Assembly (NCBI RefSeq): GCF_019264485.1
Contig: NZ_JAHVAA010000012.1
Coordinates: 124,001-188,000 of the forward strand
Length of the DNA stretch: 64,000 bases
Direction of reading: 5' to 3'
Source of the DNA: Sediminibacterium sp.
GTDB taxonomy: Bacteria; Bacteroidota; Bacteroidia; Chitinophagales; Chitinophagaceae
The position numbers and the translations under genes are program-made. The notes below the pieces were generated by a model. It did not search any database. It had not been told where the DNA came from and saw only the letters and a list, made by a program, of their open reading frames with translations. This document shows, piece by piece, positions 1 to 8,545 of the stretch (within the stretch, counting starts at the first letter, position 1; each line of letters begins with the position of its first letter).

Positions 1-230
1 TATTGGACTATGTAAACAAAGCACATGAACAAGGAAAAAAAGTAAGACTATGGGCTTCTCCTGAAAAAGAAAAAGTGTGGGCAGCATTATTGGAGTGCGG
101 GGTTGACCTGATCAATACTGATGAGTTGGTTTCGCTGAAGACTTTTCTGCTGAACAAAGCCAAGTTCGACAAAATGGCTGTAGTAAGCATAGACCATGCG
201 TCCCCAGCCATACTGGCAAATCGTAAATGA
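1..230 (+). CDS. C-terminal end of a PI-PLC/GDPD-like phosphodiesterase (partial)
   Basis: The frame is open at the left edge, so this is only the last 75 or so residues. The segment GKKVRLWASPEKE followed by GVDLINTDEL resembles the last strand and helix of the TIM barrel in secreted glycerophosphodiester phosphodiesterase / PI-PLC-like proteins of Bacteroidota, where a lysine-rich helix precedes the G-V-D-x-I-N-T-D strand. Such proteins hydrolyse phosphodiesters of glycerol or inositol lipids; that role is inferred from family. The family core seems to stop near base 152; the last 26 residues are a tail read antisense to the neighbouring glycosyltransferase, whose coding region overlaps this gene tail to tail by 144 bp. 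Confidence 0.6.
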   Translation, partial: LDYVNKAHEQGKKVRLWASPEKEKVWAALLECGVDLINTDELVSLKTFLLNKAKFDKMAVVSIDHASPAILANRK

Positions 231-1316
231 CCTGGCATTGCCCAGTTTTTCTTTTACAAGTGGTTGTTTACTGAAATAAGCATTTAAAGATCCTGCCCAG
301 GTAACGGCATCACCTGCCGGCAATAATAATCCGTTTACGCCATGCCGTATAGCCTGTTTTATACCACCACTTGCAGAAGCAAAAACAGTAGCCCCGCTTA
401 AAGCAGCTTCCAGACATACCAGCCCAAATCCTTCCATATCGCCTTCTACTTCAATATTGGGTACCAGAAAGGCATCGCTATGAGTCCACAGTTCCTGTAG
501 ATCTGTAAATGCAAGGCGACCCAGGTGTTGCACATGTCTGGCGAATACTTCATCCTCAAGCAATCTTTTCAAAGCATGTGAATCAGAAGGCCAACCCAGC
601 AAGAGTTCGATTGATTTTCTGAGTCTGCCCGGCAGCATTCGTATAATGATACCTGACATGCTTTTGGGTTGAAAAGGTCCTGCAACAAGTACCAGTACAT
701 CGCCTTTCAGGTGCGGTAATACCTGTTCAATGAACCAGGAGAATCCTTTACGTTTTACTGGTCTTCCAAGCAAGAGTAATATTTTTTTTTGTGCTGCGTC
801 GATGCCCCATCTTTCTTTAAAAAAATCAGCACGTGAATATTTGCTTGAAAAATCGGCGAGTGTATGGTCTACCCCATTATGAATAACACTGAGTTTGGTG
901 GCATCAATCCCTCTTTCAATACAGGCTTCGGCGGTAGCTTCACTTACTGCAATGATGCTATCATAAGCATTGAATGCCGGTAATATATATCGTTGGTAAA
1001 TCCTGTTGGGGAAAACCACATCCAGTCCATGCAGCGTAATTACCCTTGCAAGATGTGAATAGCTTCTATGCCATAAACAAACAGCAGCGAGTAAGCCATC
1101 ATTAAAATGTACCACACTGATTCCCGGATTTTTTTTACAGATAAGCCTGATTTTTCTTTCGAGCGACAAAAAGAATAATAGCTTACTGCCCTTCCCTGTA
1201 TAAATTAAAGTATGTACCCGGGCATACTGGTGCATGCCTTTTACCAATTCATAACTCTGTTTTTCCATACCACCTGTTGCGGGTGGATGTTTATGACTCA
1301 CGAATAATACTTCCAT
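87..1316 (-). CDS. GT4-family glycosyltransferase
   Basis: 409 residues with a GT-B fold signature. The N-terminus (VLFVSHKHPPATGGMEKQ) is the acceptor-side glycine-rich loop of GT4 enzymes. The donor-side domain starts near residue 175 with LLLLGRPVKRKG, and the E-x7-E motif is EGFGLVCLE near residue 315. Such enzymes move a sugar from a nucleotide-sugar to a lipid or glycan at the cytoplasmic face; the substrate cannot be told. It is the last gene of a minus-strand operon, its ATG lying 26 bp inside the upstream flippase-like gene. The last 24 or so residues extend past the usual end of the family and run antisense to the phosphodiesterase gene. Confidence 0.85.
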   Translation of the reverse strand: MEVLFVSHKHPPATGGMEKQSYELVKGMHQYARVHTLIYTGKGSKLLFFLSLERKIRLICKKNPGISVVHFNDGLLAAVCLWHRSYSHLARVITLHGLDVVFPNRIYQRYILPAFNAYDSIIAVSEATAEACIERGIDATKLSVIHNGVDHTLADFSSKYSRADFFKERWGIDAAQKKILLLLGRPVKRKGFSWFIEQVLPHLKGDVLVLVAGPFQPKSMSGIIIRMLPGRLRKSIELLLGWPSDSHALKRLLEDEVFARHVQHLGRLAFTDLQELWTHSDAFLVPNIEVEGDMEGFGLVCLEAALSGATVFASASGGIKQAIRHGVNGLLLPAGDAVTWAGSLNAYFSKQPLVKEKLGNARSFTICQYGWGRMVYAYYSHFVELGFVQQKSLQRNQLISIDQVNPALQ

Positions 1317-2310
1317 CTGGCAGGATTTTAGCGTCTGTTATTTTTTTTCGAACCATTATATAAAAGAGAATACCCAATACTATCCAGCAAATTTGTCGCC
1401 CCCTTCGTAATAAGGAAGCTGTGATCCATATTTCCGGATCGGTAATTTCAATTGATGCCAGCATCATTTTATTACCCAGTTCCTCCACGCCTACCTGTCC
1501 GGGTACAAATGCACCTGCTGTTTTAAAAAATACTACCCCGAGATCAATCATTAGTGCTGACGCTATCGAAACATTGTATTGCAATAGCTGAAGTATGATA
1601 TAAAATTCAAGTCCGCCAAACACCCAATGCAATAGGGCATACAAACTGGAATAGAAAATGGCTTTGGGCTGTTCTGTAAAAAAACGGATAGACTGCGTCC
1701 AAACCTGCTGCAGTTTTATACCGTATCGTACCCACCAGTTTTGCTCATGTGGGGGTAATACCAGTGCCTTGCTACCAGGGTTTTTACGGATGAAGAACCC
1801 TGATACAACCACGGTCAATAAGAGAAAGATCGTTAATCCCCAAAGCAGTTGCTGCATCAGTAATGGGAAACGGATTCCCTGCACCAATAAAAAAACTACT
1901 GCTGCAAAAAAGCAAATCAACTGGGTATAAATAAGAACAATTCTTGCAATTAGTATTGAACTGGCAGCAGCGGGTTTGGGGATATTGTATTGTTGTTCGA
2001 TCAGTATCATTTTGGCTGTTTCACCACCCACAATACTGGTAGGATTAATCAATGCTATTATTTCACCCACATGCCGTATAAGAAAGAGACGGTACAGCGT
2101 TATGGATTTAAAATGAGCTGGTAAACAGGCTTTCCAAGCCAGTGTGGCCATCCAGTAGGCGATACCGGTTACTGCCAACAGCGAAAGAAAACCCAGCCAG
2201 CCTATCTGATGTAAAGAGTTGAGGATAGCATATACTTTTATTTCGCGCACAAATAGCACAAGAAGTATCAGCATCAAGACAAGCAATGCAATCTTTACTG
2301 ATTTTTTCAT
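1291..2310 (-). CDS. Flippase-like / LPG-synthase transmembrane-domain protein (UPF0104)
   Basis: 339 residues, almost entirely hydrophobic, with about eight membrane segments. The late motif PGQVGVEELGNKMM matches the conserved proline-glycine-glutamate stretch of the lysylphosphatidylglycerol-synthase transmembrane family (AglD2/HpnL-like). Members without the soluble synthase domain are thought to move or help make lipid-linked glycans or terpenoids; no aminoacyl-transferase domain is present here. The gene overlaps the upstream glycosyltransferase by 4 bp (ATGA) and the downstream one by 26 bp, so all three are probably translationally coupled and serve one glycolipid pathway. That shared job is an inference from gene order. 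Confidence 0.8.
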   Translation of the reverse strand: MKKSVKIALLVLMLILLVLFVREIKVYAILNSLHQIGWLGFLSLLAVTGIAYWMATLAWKACLPAHFKSITLYRLFLIRHVGEIIALINPTSIVGGETAKMILIEQQYNIPKPAAASSILIARIVLIYTQLICFFAAVVFLLVQGIRFPLLMQQLLWGLTIFLLLTVVVSGFFIRKNPGSKALVLPPHEQNWWVRYGIKLQQVWTQSIRFFTEQPKAIFYSSLYALLHWVFGGLEFYIILQLLQYNVSIASALMIDLGVVFFKTAGAFVPGQVGVEELGNKMMLASIEITDPEIWITASLLRRGRQICWIVLGILFYIMVRKKITDAKILPDGSIIRES

Positions 2311-3515
2311 GATCTGGCAGGTAATAATGGTTCCTGATGCATGGGCTGTTGGTACTGGGCAACAAGTGAAGTCAGGTCGGTCAGGTACCTTTGTACAAGC
2401 TGATTCCAGTTCAACAAACGGGTTGCATGAACAGCGGCCTGACTCATTGCAGATCGGAGACTATGATTAGAGAGAATGATTTCTATTTTCTGGATGTATT
2501 CGAGGGTATGAAAGGGCTGACTTACAAAACCATTGATCCCGTCTTGAATAAAATCCCTTGATCCGCCACCATTGGCAATTACGCAGGGTAAGCCTGATGC
2601 CATAGCTTCGGCCACTACATTACCAAAGGTTTCCGATACGGAAGGAAAGAGGAAAATATCTGATGAAGCATAAAGACGGGAAAGTGCATCATGAGAAAGT
2701 TTACCCATGAAAAAAGCATTTTTCATTTCTTCTTTACAGGCTTTGGCTGCAATACCGTCGCCGGCAATAATAAAATTATACGGCGACCCCTGTCGTTCTG
2801 CAATCTTATAAATGTGAATCAATGTTTGCAGGTTTTTTTCCCATACCAGTCGGCTCACAAAAAGAATATTGGGTTTCCAGTTACCGGTAAGCGACCTGAT
2901 ATAGGCAATATCGCGTTTGGCGGGTGTAAATTGAGTCGTGTCGATTCCTCTTTTCCAGATACTGCATTTTTCGGCTTCTACCCCCATATTTATTAATTCT
3001 GCTGCAATGGTTTCTGATGGGATATACACTTTGTTGCATCCATTGTAAAATGTTCTATGTGCACGTGAGGCCCTGGCCCTTACTAATTGTATCAGAAAAG
3101 GTGCGTACCGCAAATAATAGTCGATATACGAAATGAAATGGGTATGGTACATTGTTACCACCGGCACTTTATGTTTTTGTGCATACTGTAAGGCAAACTG
3201 CCCAAGCAAAGAAGGGGTTGCAATATGAATAACCTGTGGCCTGAAAGCATCCATTTTTCTTCTGATCTTTTCTTTTGAAAGCCATGGAAGTGCAATTTTA
3301 TAGTCGCGGTTAACAGGCAACCGCATGGCAGGCAACCGAATTACTTCAAATCCGAAAAGCTGTTCGGGTCCTGTTCCACAGATAAATAATACTTTAAATT
3401 TTGTAGATGGGATTCGTCGGATCAACTGAAACATGGTTCTGCTGGCTCCATCGAAGTCTTCAATGAGTATATCTGTAAAAAAAACAAGTCGGATGACAGC
3501 GGTATCAGAAATCAT
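2307..3515 (-). CDS. GT4-family glycosyltransferase, diacylglycerol-glucosyltransferase-like
   Basis: 402 residues. N-terminal RLVFFTDILIEDFDGASR is like the start of MgtA/DGD2-type enzymes that glycosylate diacylglycerol; MYHTHFISY near residue 120 matches the H-T-H loop of that subgroup. The donor domain begins at ILFVSRLVWEKNL and carries the E-x7-E motif ETFGNVVAEAM. The likely product is a glycolipid made at the inner membrane, but the sugar and acceptor are not determined. First gene of the GT4-flippase-GT4 operon. The ATG at 3515 leaves no obvious promoter box in the 109 bp upstream. Confidence 0.82.
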   Translation of the reverse strand: MISDTAVIRLVFFTDILIEDFDGASRTMFQLIRRIPSTKFKVLFICGTGPEQLFGFEVIRLPAMRLPVNRDYKIALPWLSKEKIRRKMDAFRPQVIHIATPSLLGQFALQYAQKHKVPVVTMYHTHFISYIDYYLRYAPFLIQLVRARASRAHRTFYNGCNKVYIPSETIAAELINMGVEAEKCSIWKRGIDTTQFTPAKRDIAYIRSLTGNWKPNILFVSRLVWEKNLQTLIHIYKIAERQGSPYNFIIAGDGIAAKACKEEMKNAFFMGKLSHDALSRLYASSDIFLFPSVSETFGNVVAEAMASGLPCVIANGGGSRDFIQDGINGFVSQPFHTLEYIQKIEIILSNHSLRSAMSQAAVHATRLLNWNQLVQRYLTDLTSLVAQYQQPMHQEPLLPARS

Positions 3516-3624
3516 TCTCCAATGTAACCGCCTCCTGTAATCTTTATGTTACTAAAAAGTGATGATTATGTGATTTTTGCAGTATTTCATTTTTTTGAAA
3601 AATACGATTGGTAAACCCAATAAA

Positions 3625-4545
3625 TCAGCTCTTCCTGTTCAATACAAAACTGAAATCTGCATTACCGATATAAGGTTGATCATCCTTGTTGAGAAAAAAC
3701 AGGATATTATCATCGGCCACCAGAAAGGATATAGATGCACCGGGTTTATCTGGTTCAATGGTATAAATCGTTTGTCCGGCTCTTGTACCTGTTCCTTTTC
3801 GGATGATCCATTTCCCGGTTACATGTTGCGCCTTTCCATCGATTATTTTGCGGATCGAAAAACTGGTGGGTTGATAGGTTACGGCATCCCTGTTAAGAAT
3901 AAGCTGCCATTTGAGTTTGAAACAGGCCGCACTTACTTTCATTTCAGGATGCTCGGCTGCAATCTCCTTACAGGGTGTTCTGCCGTCGTAAATTACCTGT
4001 GTACTATTTGCTTTTAACGCTGCAGTAAGTATAAGTGTCTCATTACCCCCCACTGGATCCTTTCTGTTCAAAGCATAACTCCAGCCACCATTACCTATGA
4101 GCAAGTTACCATCCGGTGTTAACAGGTGAAAACTATGCTCGCTGATTTTTACCAGCGATAGACTCACCTGACCATCGTTTGACTTTAACTGGTATATTTC
4201 TTTCGCATACTTGTTATGCCCATTTCCTGTAACCATATACTTACCCCTGATGTTTTTTTTTGTGCCCCCTTCTTTAAAACCCAATGTATTGGGTTGAGAT
4301 ACCCCAAAAACAATATCCAGTACAAATACATTGTGCTGCTCAAATACCAGGTTCCACTTCATAAAATCAATGGCTGTTTGTGGGGGTATCGAGAGCATGG
4401 TTTTTATCAACGAATCACCCGGTGTACTGCCCATTAAAACAAAGGGTTTGTCATTGGATGGATTAGCTGTACTGCTCACTGTATGGGCGCATACAAGAAC
4501 AACAAACAGTAAAATACCCTTACAACCATAATGTATTGAACGCAT
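3625..4545 (-). CDS. Secreted protein with two NlpE-like beta repeats
   Basis: 306 residues beginning with a Sec signal peptide (hydrophobic core LLFVVLVCAHTVSSTA). I do not recognise a named family with certainty. Two halves look duplicated: one ends in LIGNGGWSYALNRKD near residue 163, the other in YIGNADFSFVLNRKS at the C-terminus, each preceded by a G-K-Y/W strand and a strand ending in T or E. This layout is reminiscent of NlpE/META-type small beta barrels. A cysteine pair (residues about 193 and 207) lies between the halves. It stands alone on the minus strand, divergent from the receptor at 4724. Function unknown; an envelope role is inferred from the signal peptide. Confidence 0.6.
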   Translation of the reverse strand: MRSIHYGCKGILLFVVLVCAHTVSSTANPSNDKPFVLMGSTPGDSLIKTMLSIPPQTAIDFMKWNLVFEQHNVFVLDIVFGVSQPNTLGFKEGGTKKNIRGKYMVTGNGHNKYAKEIYQLKSNDGQVSLSLVKISEHSFHLLTPDGNLLIGNGGWSYALNRKDPVGGNETLILTAALKANSTQVIYDGRTPCKEIAAEHPEMKVSAACFKLKWQLILNRDAVTYQPTSFSIRKIIDGKAQHVTGKWIIRKGTGTRAGQTIYTIEPDKPGASISFLVADDNILFFLNKDDQPYIGNADFSFVLNRKS

Positions 4546-4723
4546 AAAGGATGATTTAGGAGTGATTGATTTGTGTATTGCCTGTTCCTTAATTTACGAA
4601 ACAATTCCTGATCCACTTATCTCATTCAACAACCGTTCGTCACGACATACATATTTATGCGATTGAATACTTACCGATTGATGAGCAGTTTTGTGGCAGT
4701 ATCAGACTAAATATTCAACCTAC

Positions 4724-7159
4724 ATGAAAAAAATTATAGTGCTTGCAAGCTTACTGATAGCAATGACCCTTCAGGCCATTGCACAAACCAATGGTAAATT
4801 ATCAGGTTCACTCTCTTTTAGTGGTAAAGCTATTGAAAGTGCTTCTATTAGTTTGTTAAAAGCCAAAGACTCAGGTCTGGTTAAAGTGGCTGTATCTGAT
4901 AAAAACGGCCTTTTTACTTTTGACAATATCGCTTTCGGCTCCTACAGGATTGCCGTTAACAGTATTGGTTACCAGCCTTACTTCTCTCCTGTTATTGTCG
5001 TTTCTTCCGATAAGGCCGATGTCTCTCTTGGCTCCATTACAATAGCGCCTGCTGTGAATACACTGGGTGAAGTAACCGTGAGCAGCAGAAAACCTTTCCT
5101 GGAAATGAAAGCAGATAAAATGGTGGTGAATGTAGACGCTTCTCCTTCCAATGCCGGCAATACCGCGCTGGAAGTACTGGAGAAATCACCCGGCGTAAGC
5201 GTTGACAGAGAGGGTAATATCAGTCTGAAAGGAAAGCAGGGTGTAATTGTTTTAATTGATGGCCGGCCTACTTATAAGGGCAGTGAAGACCTCGCCAATA
5301 TGCTGAAGGGCATGAATGCCAACCAGCTCGACCAGATTGAAATTATGACCAATCCACCTGCCCGTTTTGATGCATCGGGTAATTCGGGGGTGATCAATAT
5401 CCGCACTAAAAAAATAAAAACCAAAGGGTTTAATGGTAATATCAATACTTCGTATGCACAGGGTGTATATCCCAAAGCCAGTATCGGCACCAACCTCAAT
5501 TACCGCATCAATAAGCTGAACCTTTTTGGTAATTATAATTACAGTTACCGCGAAGCTTATCAGCAGTTCAGTATCCTGCGTAATTTTATCAATCCTGTTA
5601 CAAAAAACATTACCGGTAGTTTTGATCAGCGTGCTTATATGCCCGATAACCGCAATTCGCATTCAGGTAAAATAGGTATTGATTATACTTTCTCCAAAAG
5701 AACATCTGCGGCACTTACGCTGAACGGTTTTGGCACTAAAATGGAATTTAACAATAACAGTACCAGTCTGCTCACAGATGGTAATGGCAACCTGCAGTCT
5801 ACAACCTATGGCAATACATTCATGACACCGAATGTTACCAACTATAGCAGCAATTTCAATTTCCGACACCAGTTCGATTCTACCGGCAGGGAACTTAGTT
5901 TTGATGCAGATTATATCAGCTATAAAGACAAACATCGCCAGCGTTTCATCAACAGTGTGTATAATGCCAGCGGAAATATCATTGGCAAGGCCGATAGTCT
6001 GGTTGGTGATCTTCCTTCCGGTTTTGATGTATATGCGGCCAAACTCGATTATGCACAGCCCTTAAAAAACAAAGGAAAATTTGAAGCGGGTGCCAAACTG
6101 AGTTTTGTAACCAGCGATAACAATATGCGTTTCGACAGTATTATCAATGGCAACCGTGTTACAGATATTACCCGCTCTAATTATTTTATCTACAAGGAAA
6201 ATGTATATGCGGCTTATATGAGTCTGAATACCCCATTGAGTACCAAACTATCATTACAGGCGGGTTTGCGTTATGAGTATACCGATGCCAGGGGCGATCA
6301 GGTTACGAGTAATATTCAGTTCAAGAATACTTATGGTCAGCTCTTCCCTACCCTTTACCTGAGTTATAACCTGAATGAAAAAAATATGTTCACTGCCAAT
6401 TTCGGCAGACGTATCATGCGTCCACAATACAGGAACCTCAATCCTTTTGTTTTTATTGTTGATAAATACACTTATCAGAAAGGCAATCCCTATTTACAGC
6501 CGCAGTTTAGTAACAATATTGAGCTGAGTCATACTTATGCAGGTATGCTCACCAGTACATTGAATTATTCAGCTACCAGCGGTGTGATTTCGGAAGTGAT
6601 TGAACAGAATGAAACGACCAAAGAGACATTCCTCGTAAGAAAAAATATTGCTTCACGTAAGCAGTATGGATTGGCTGTTAATTTCTATAAAGCCATCAAC
6701 AAGTGGATGACCCTTAGTTTGAATGCCAATATTTTCAACAATCGTTTCAAGGGTATTGTAAATGATACATTGATTAACCTGAGTGTTAATTCCGGCAACT
6801 TCAATGGAGCCATACAAACAAAATTAGGCAAGGGATGGGATGCCGAGCTGAATGGTTTTTATAATACCCGTGGTGTAGATGGTGTGATGGTTTTTAAAAG
6901 CATGGGTATGTTTACGGTAGCGGTATCAAAATCGGTATTGAAAAACCAGGGGAAAATTACCCTCAACTACCGCGATCCTTTTAAACTCCAGCGTTTCAAT
7001 GGTACGGCCCGTTATTCTACCATTGATGCCACTATCAACAGCAGATGGGAAAACAGTATCCTGAACCTCACTTTTAATTACAGGTTTGGTAAATCTTTCA
7101 AAACCAATAAACGCAGCTCCGGCAGTGCATCGGAGGAAGCCAGCAGGATTGGGGGATAA
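4724..7159 (+). CDS. Outer-membrane beta-barrel receptor (CarboxypepD-reg plus PF14905-like barrel)
   Basis: 811 residues. I start at MKKIIVLASLLIAM because it gives a clean signal peptide ending at AIAQ; an upstream in-frame ATG would put eleven polar residues in front. After the signal comes a CarboxypepD-regulatory-like domain (about residues 25-105), then a plug-like domain with VVVNVDASPSNAGNT and VIVLIDGRPTY, then a long barrel rich in alternating aromatic strands, ending in LNLTFNYRFGKSF and a basic S/G-rich tail. This is the outer-membrane beta-barrel family related to TonB receptors; the ligand is unknown. The C-terminus resembles that of the receptor at 63685, so the two are paralogues. 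Confidence 0.88.
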   Translation: MKKIIVLASLLIAMTLQAIAQTNGKLSGSLSFSGKAIESASISLLKAKDSGLVKVAVSDKNGLFTFDNIAFGSYRIAVNSIGYQPYFSPVIVVSSDKADVSLGSITIAPAVNTLGEVTVSSRKPFLEMKADKMVVNVDASPSNAGNTALEVLEKSPGVSVDREGNISLKGKQGVIVLIDGRPTYKGSEDLANMLKGMNANQLDQIEIMTNPPARFDASGNSGVINIRTKKIKTKGFNGNINTSYAQGVYPKASIGTNLNYRINKLNLFGNYNYSYREAYQQFSILRNFINPVTKNITGSFDQRAYMPDNRNSHSGKIGIDYTFSKRTSAALTLNGFGTKMEFNNNSTSLLTDGNGNLQSTTYGNTFMTPNVTNYSSNFNFRHQFDSTGRELSFDADYISYKDKHRQRFINSVYNASGNIIGKADSLVGDLPSGFDVYAAKLDYAQPLKNKGKFEAGAKLSFVTSDNNMRFDSIINGNRVTDITRSNYFIYKENVYAAYMSLNTPLSTKLSLQAGLRYEYTDARGDQVTSNIQFKNTYGQLFPTLYLSYNLNEKNMFTANFGRRIMRPQYRNLNPFVFIVDKYTYQKGNPYLQPQFSNNIELSHTYAGMLTSTLNYSATSGVISEVIEQNETTKETFLVRKNIASRKQYGLAVNFYKAINKWMTLSLNANIFNNRFKGIVNDTLINLSVNSGNFNGAIQTKLGKGWDAELNGFYNTRGVDGVMVFKSMGMFTVAVSKSVLKNQGKITLNYRDPFKLQRFNGTARYSTIDATINSRWENSILNLTFNYRFGKSFKTNKRSSGSASEEASRIGG

Positions 7160-7170
7160 AAGACATGTAT

Positions 7171-7243
7171 GATAGCTGTTGTAGGATGTTTGATATGCAT
7201 TTCTTAAATCAGACATCCTACATCAGCTATCACACATCTTTTG
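7171..7243. repeat. Family E heptamer palindrome
   Basis: Arms 7171-7194 and 7208-7231 are inverted copies matching at 22 of 24 positions around a 13 bp loop. Each arm reads in steps of seven (GATAGCT, then GATGTTT; TCAGACA, TCCTACA). It lies between two same-strand genes and could act as a terminator for the receptor gene upstream. Confidence 0.75.
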
Positions 7244-7255
7244 TATCTTGTATAC

Positions 7256-7564
7256 ATGAGAACCTACGACAACCTGGTGGATGCGATCAGTGATTTAAAA
7301 GCCGCTGGTTATACGACAGATTTTAACCTTGCATTTGATCAGATTAAATGTGCTGCTACTGGCACTTGTTTATTACCGTCTCAGTTTGAGATTGTGGCAC
7401 ATCATCGTTTTGAAGCCGATACAGACCCTTCCAATTCCAGTGTATTATACGTCATAAGCTCACACGACCAACAGATGAAAGGTATACTCATCAGTGCTTA
7501 TGGAGTCTATGGTGATGCACTCAGTGATGAGATGATCAATAAATTGGTTGTTAATGAAAGATGA
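7256..7564 (+). CDS. Small conserved Bacteroidota protein
   Basis: 102 residues, no signal peptide or membrane segment. The pattern YDNLVDAISDLKAAGY, a cysteine pair in KCAATGTCLLPSQF and FEADTDPSNSSVLYVISS is that of a short protein widespread in Bacteroidota that databases often label phosphoribosylpyrophosphate synthetase. No PRPP-synthetase motif is present, so that label should not be trusted. The ATG is preferred over a TTG five codons upstream because family members begin at M-x-x-Y-D. It follows a hairpin-forming repeat and is followed by a convergent terminator. Function unknown. Confidence 0.7.
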   Translation: MRTYDNLVDAISDLKAAGYTTDFNLAFDQIKCAATGTCLLPSQFEIVAHHRFEADTDPSNSSVLYVISSHDQQMKGILISAYGVYGDALSDEMINKLVVNER

Positions 7565-7581
7565 CTGTTTTGAATAGGTCT

Positions 7582-7616
7582 AAAAAAAAAGCGATCCTTC
7601 AAAAATGAAGAATCGC
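7582..7616 (-). terminator. Intrinsic terminator of the TonB-like lipoprotein gene
   Basis: Stem 7591-7600 / 7607-7616 (9 of 10 pairs, loop of six) followed on the minus strand by a run of nine T residues (7590-7582). It lies 37 bp past the stop of the minus-strand gene at 7653. Confidence 0.8.
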
Positions 7617-7652
7617 CATGCGAAATATTCAAACCAAAACCAATAAACCGAT

Positions 7653-8300
7653 TTAATAAATCCGGAACTTAATGGGTAAACTGAAATAACTTTTTACGTT
7701 ACGTCCCTGTATTTGTCCGGGATTCCATACCGGCATTTTAGCTACCACCGCAGTAGAAGCTTCATCCAAACCATAACCGGCCAGGTCTCCTTTTACAACA
7801 GGTGTATAAATAACACCTCTTTCATCAACGGCAAATCCAACCAGTACTTCACCTTCCACACCATTTTCCAGTGCTGCTTCCGGGTAAACAATATTTTCCT
7901 GTATAAACTTGGCCAATGCTTTTTCACCACCCGGATACGATGGTTTTATTTCAGTACGATAGTAAATACCCATTTGGTCTTTTTCAAGCATCATATTGGC
8001 ATACTCTTCATCCCATCTGCGATTTCTCTCCACAATCACTTCCCAGCGGCCATTCTTTTTCAGCGGATTGGCTACGGCTTTTCCGGTGGTAATAGTGGTA
8101 GTAGTTTGGGTAGTAGTAACTGTTTTTGAAGCAGCGGCTGCTTTTTCAACTGAATCGGCTGTCAGGGAATCTTTTTTCAGCTCTTCTGCATTTTTGCCGG
8201 TAGAACAGGCATTCAAACTCATCATACCTGCCATCGCAATCAACAGGTAAAAAGGAGTTTTAAGGGTAACATTTTGTTTGACTTTGTTTTGATATAACAT
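7653..8300 (-). CDS. TonB C-terminal-domain lipoprotein (energy-transducer-like)
   Basis: 215 residues. A lipoprotein signal peptide ends at the lipobox LNAC near residue 32, so the mature protein is probably lipid-anchored, unlike classical inner-membrane TonB. A threonine-rich linker (residues about 60-75) precedes the TonB_C domain, recognisable from YPGGEKALAKFI, IVYPEAALENGVEG, EVLVGFAVDERG and the closing FSLPIKFRI. TonB_C domains contact the TonB box of outer-membrane receptors. Lipid anchoring and the lack of the proline-rich periplasm-spanning arm leave open whether it transmits energy or plays another role. It has its own terminator. Confidence 0.8.
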   Translation of the reverse strand: MLYQNKVKQNVTLKTPFYLLIAMAGMMSLNACSTGKNAEELKKDSLTADSVEKAAAASKTVTTTQTTTTITTGKAVANPLKKNGRWEVIVERNRRWDEEYANMMLEKDQMGIYYRTEIKPSYPGGEKALAKFIQENIVYPEAALENGVEGEVLVGFAVDERGVIYTPVVKGDLAGYGLDEASTAVVAKMPVWNPGQIQGRNVKSYFSLPIKFRIY

Positions 8301-8427
8301 AATAACAGTAGATGAATTAACCGGGCATAAAACCAGGTCATCATCATGTTACAAAGTTGAACCATTCATTTTTATTTTCTTTACATATGAGGGAGAGAAG
8401 CTTACATGTTTTACAGGTGGGGAAGGA

Positions 8428-8506
8428 ATTAAAAGTCAAAAGTTGAAATTCAAAATGAATAACGGATGTGGTTTTGAATTTTGGCTTTTGAATTTTGATT
8501 TTTTCC
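8428..8506. repeat. Family G A+T-rich heptamer arrays, inverted pair
   Basis: Left array 8428-8462 (ATTAAAA, GTCAAAA, ...) and right array 8472-8506 (TTTTGAA, TTTTGGC, ...), each five 7-mers in register and roughly reverse complementary. They sit in the divergent gap between the TonB-like lipoprotein and the asparaginase gene, so they are not simply terminators between convergent genes. Confidence 0.65.
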
Positions 8507-8545
8507 TCTTCTCTTTCATACATTCGATCAAACAAAACCCTTTTT

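Noticed and set aside
7256-7564. Possible phosphoribosylpyrophosphate synthetase
   Set aside because: The common database label fits the family name only; at 102 residues and without PRPP-synthetase motifs the enzyme activity cannot be supported.
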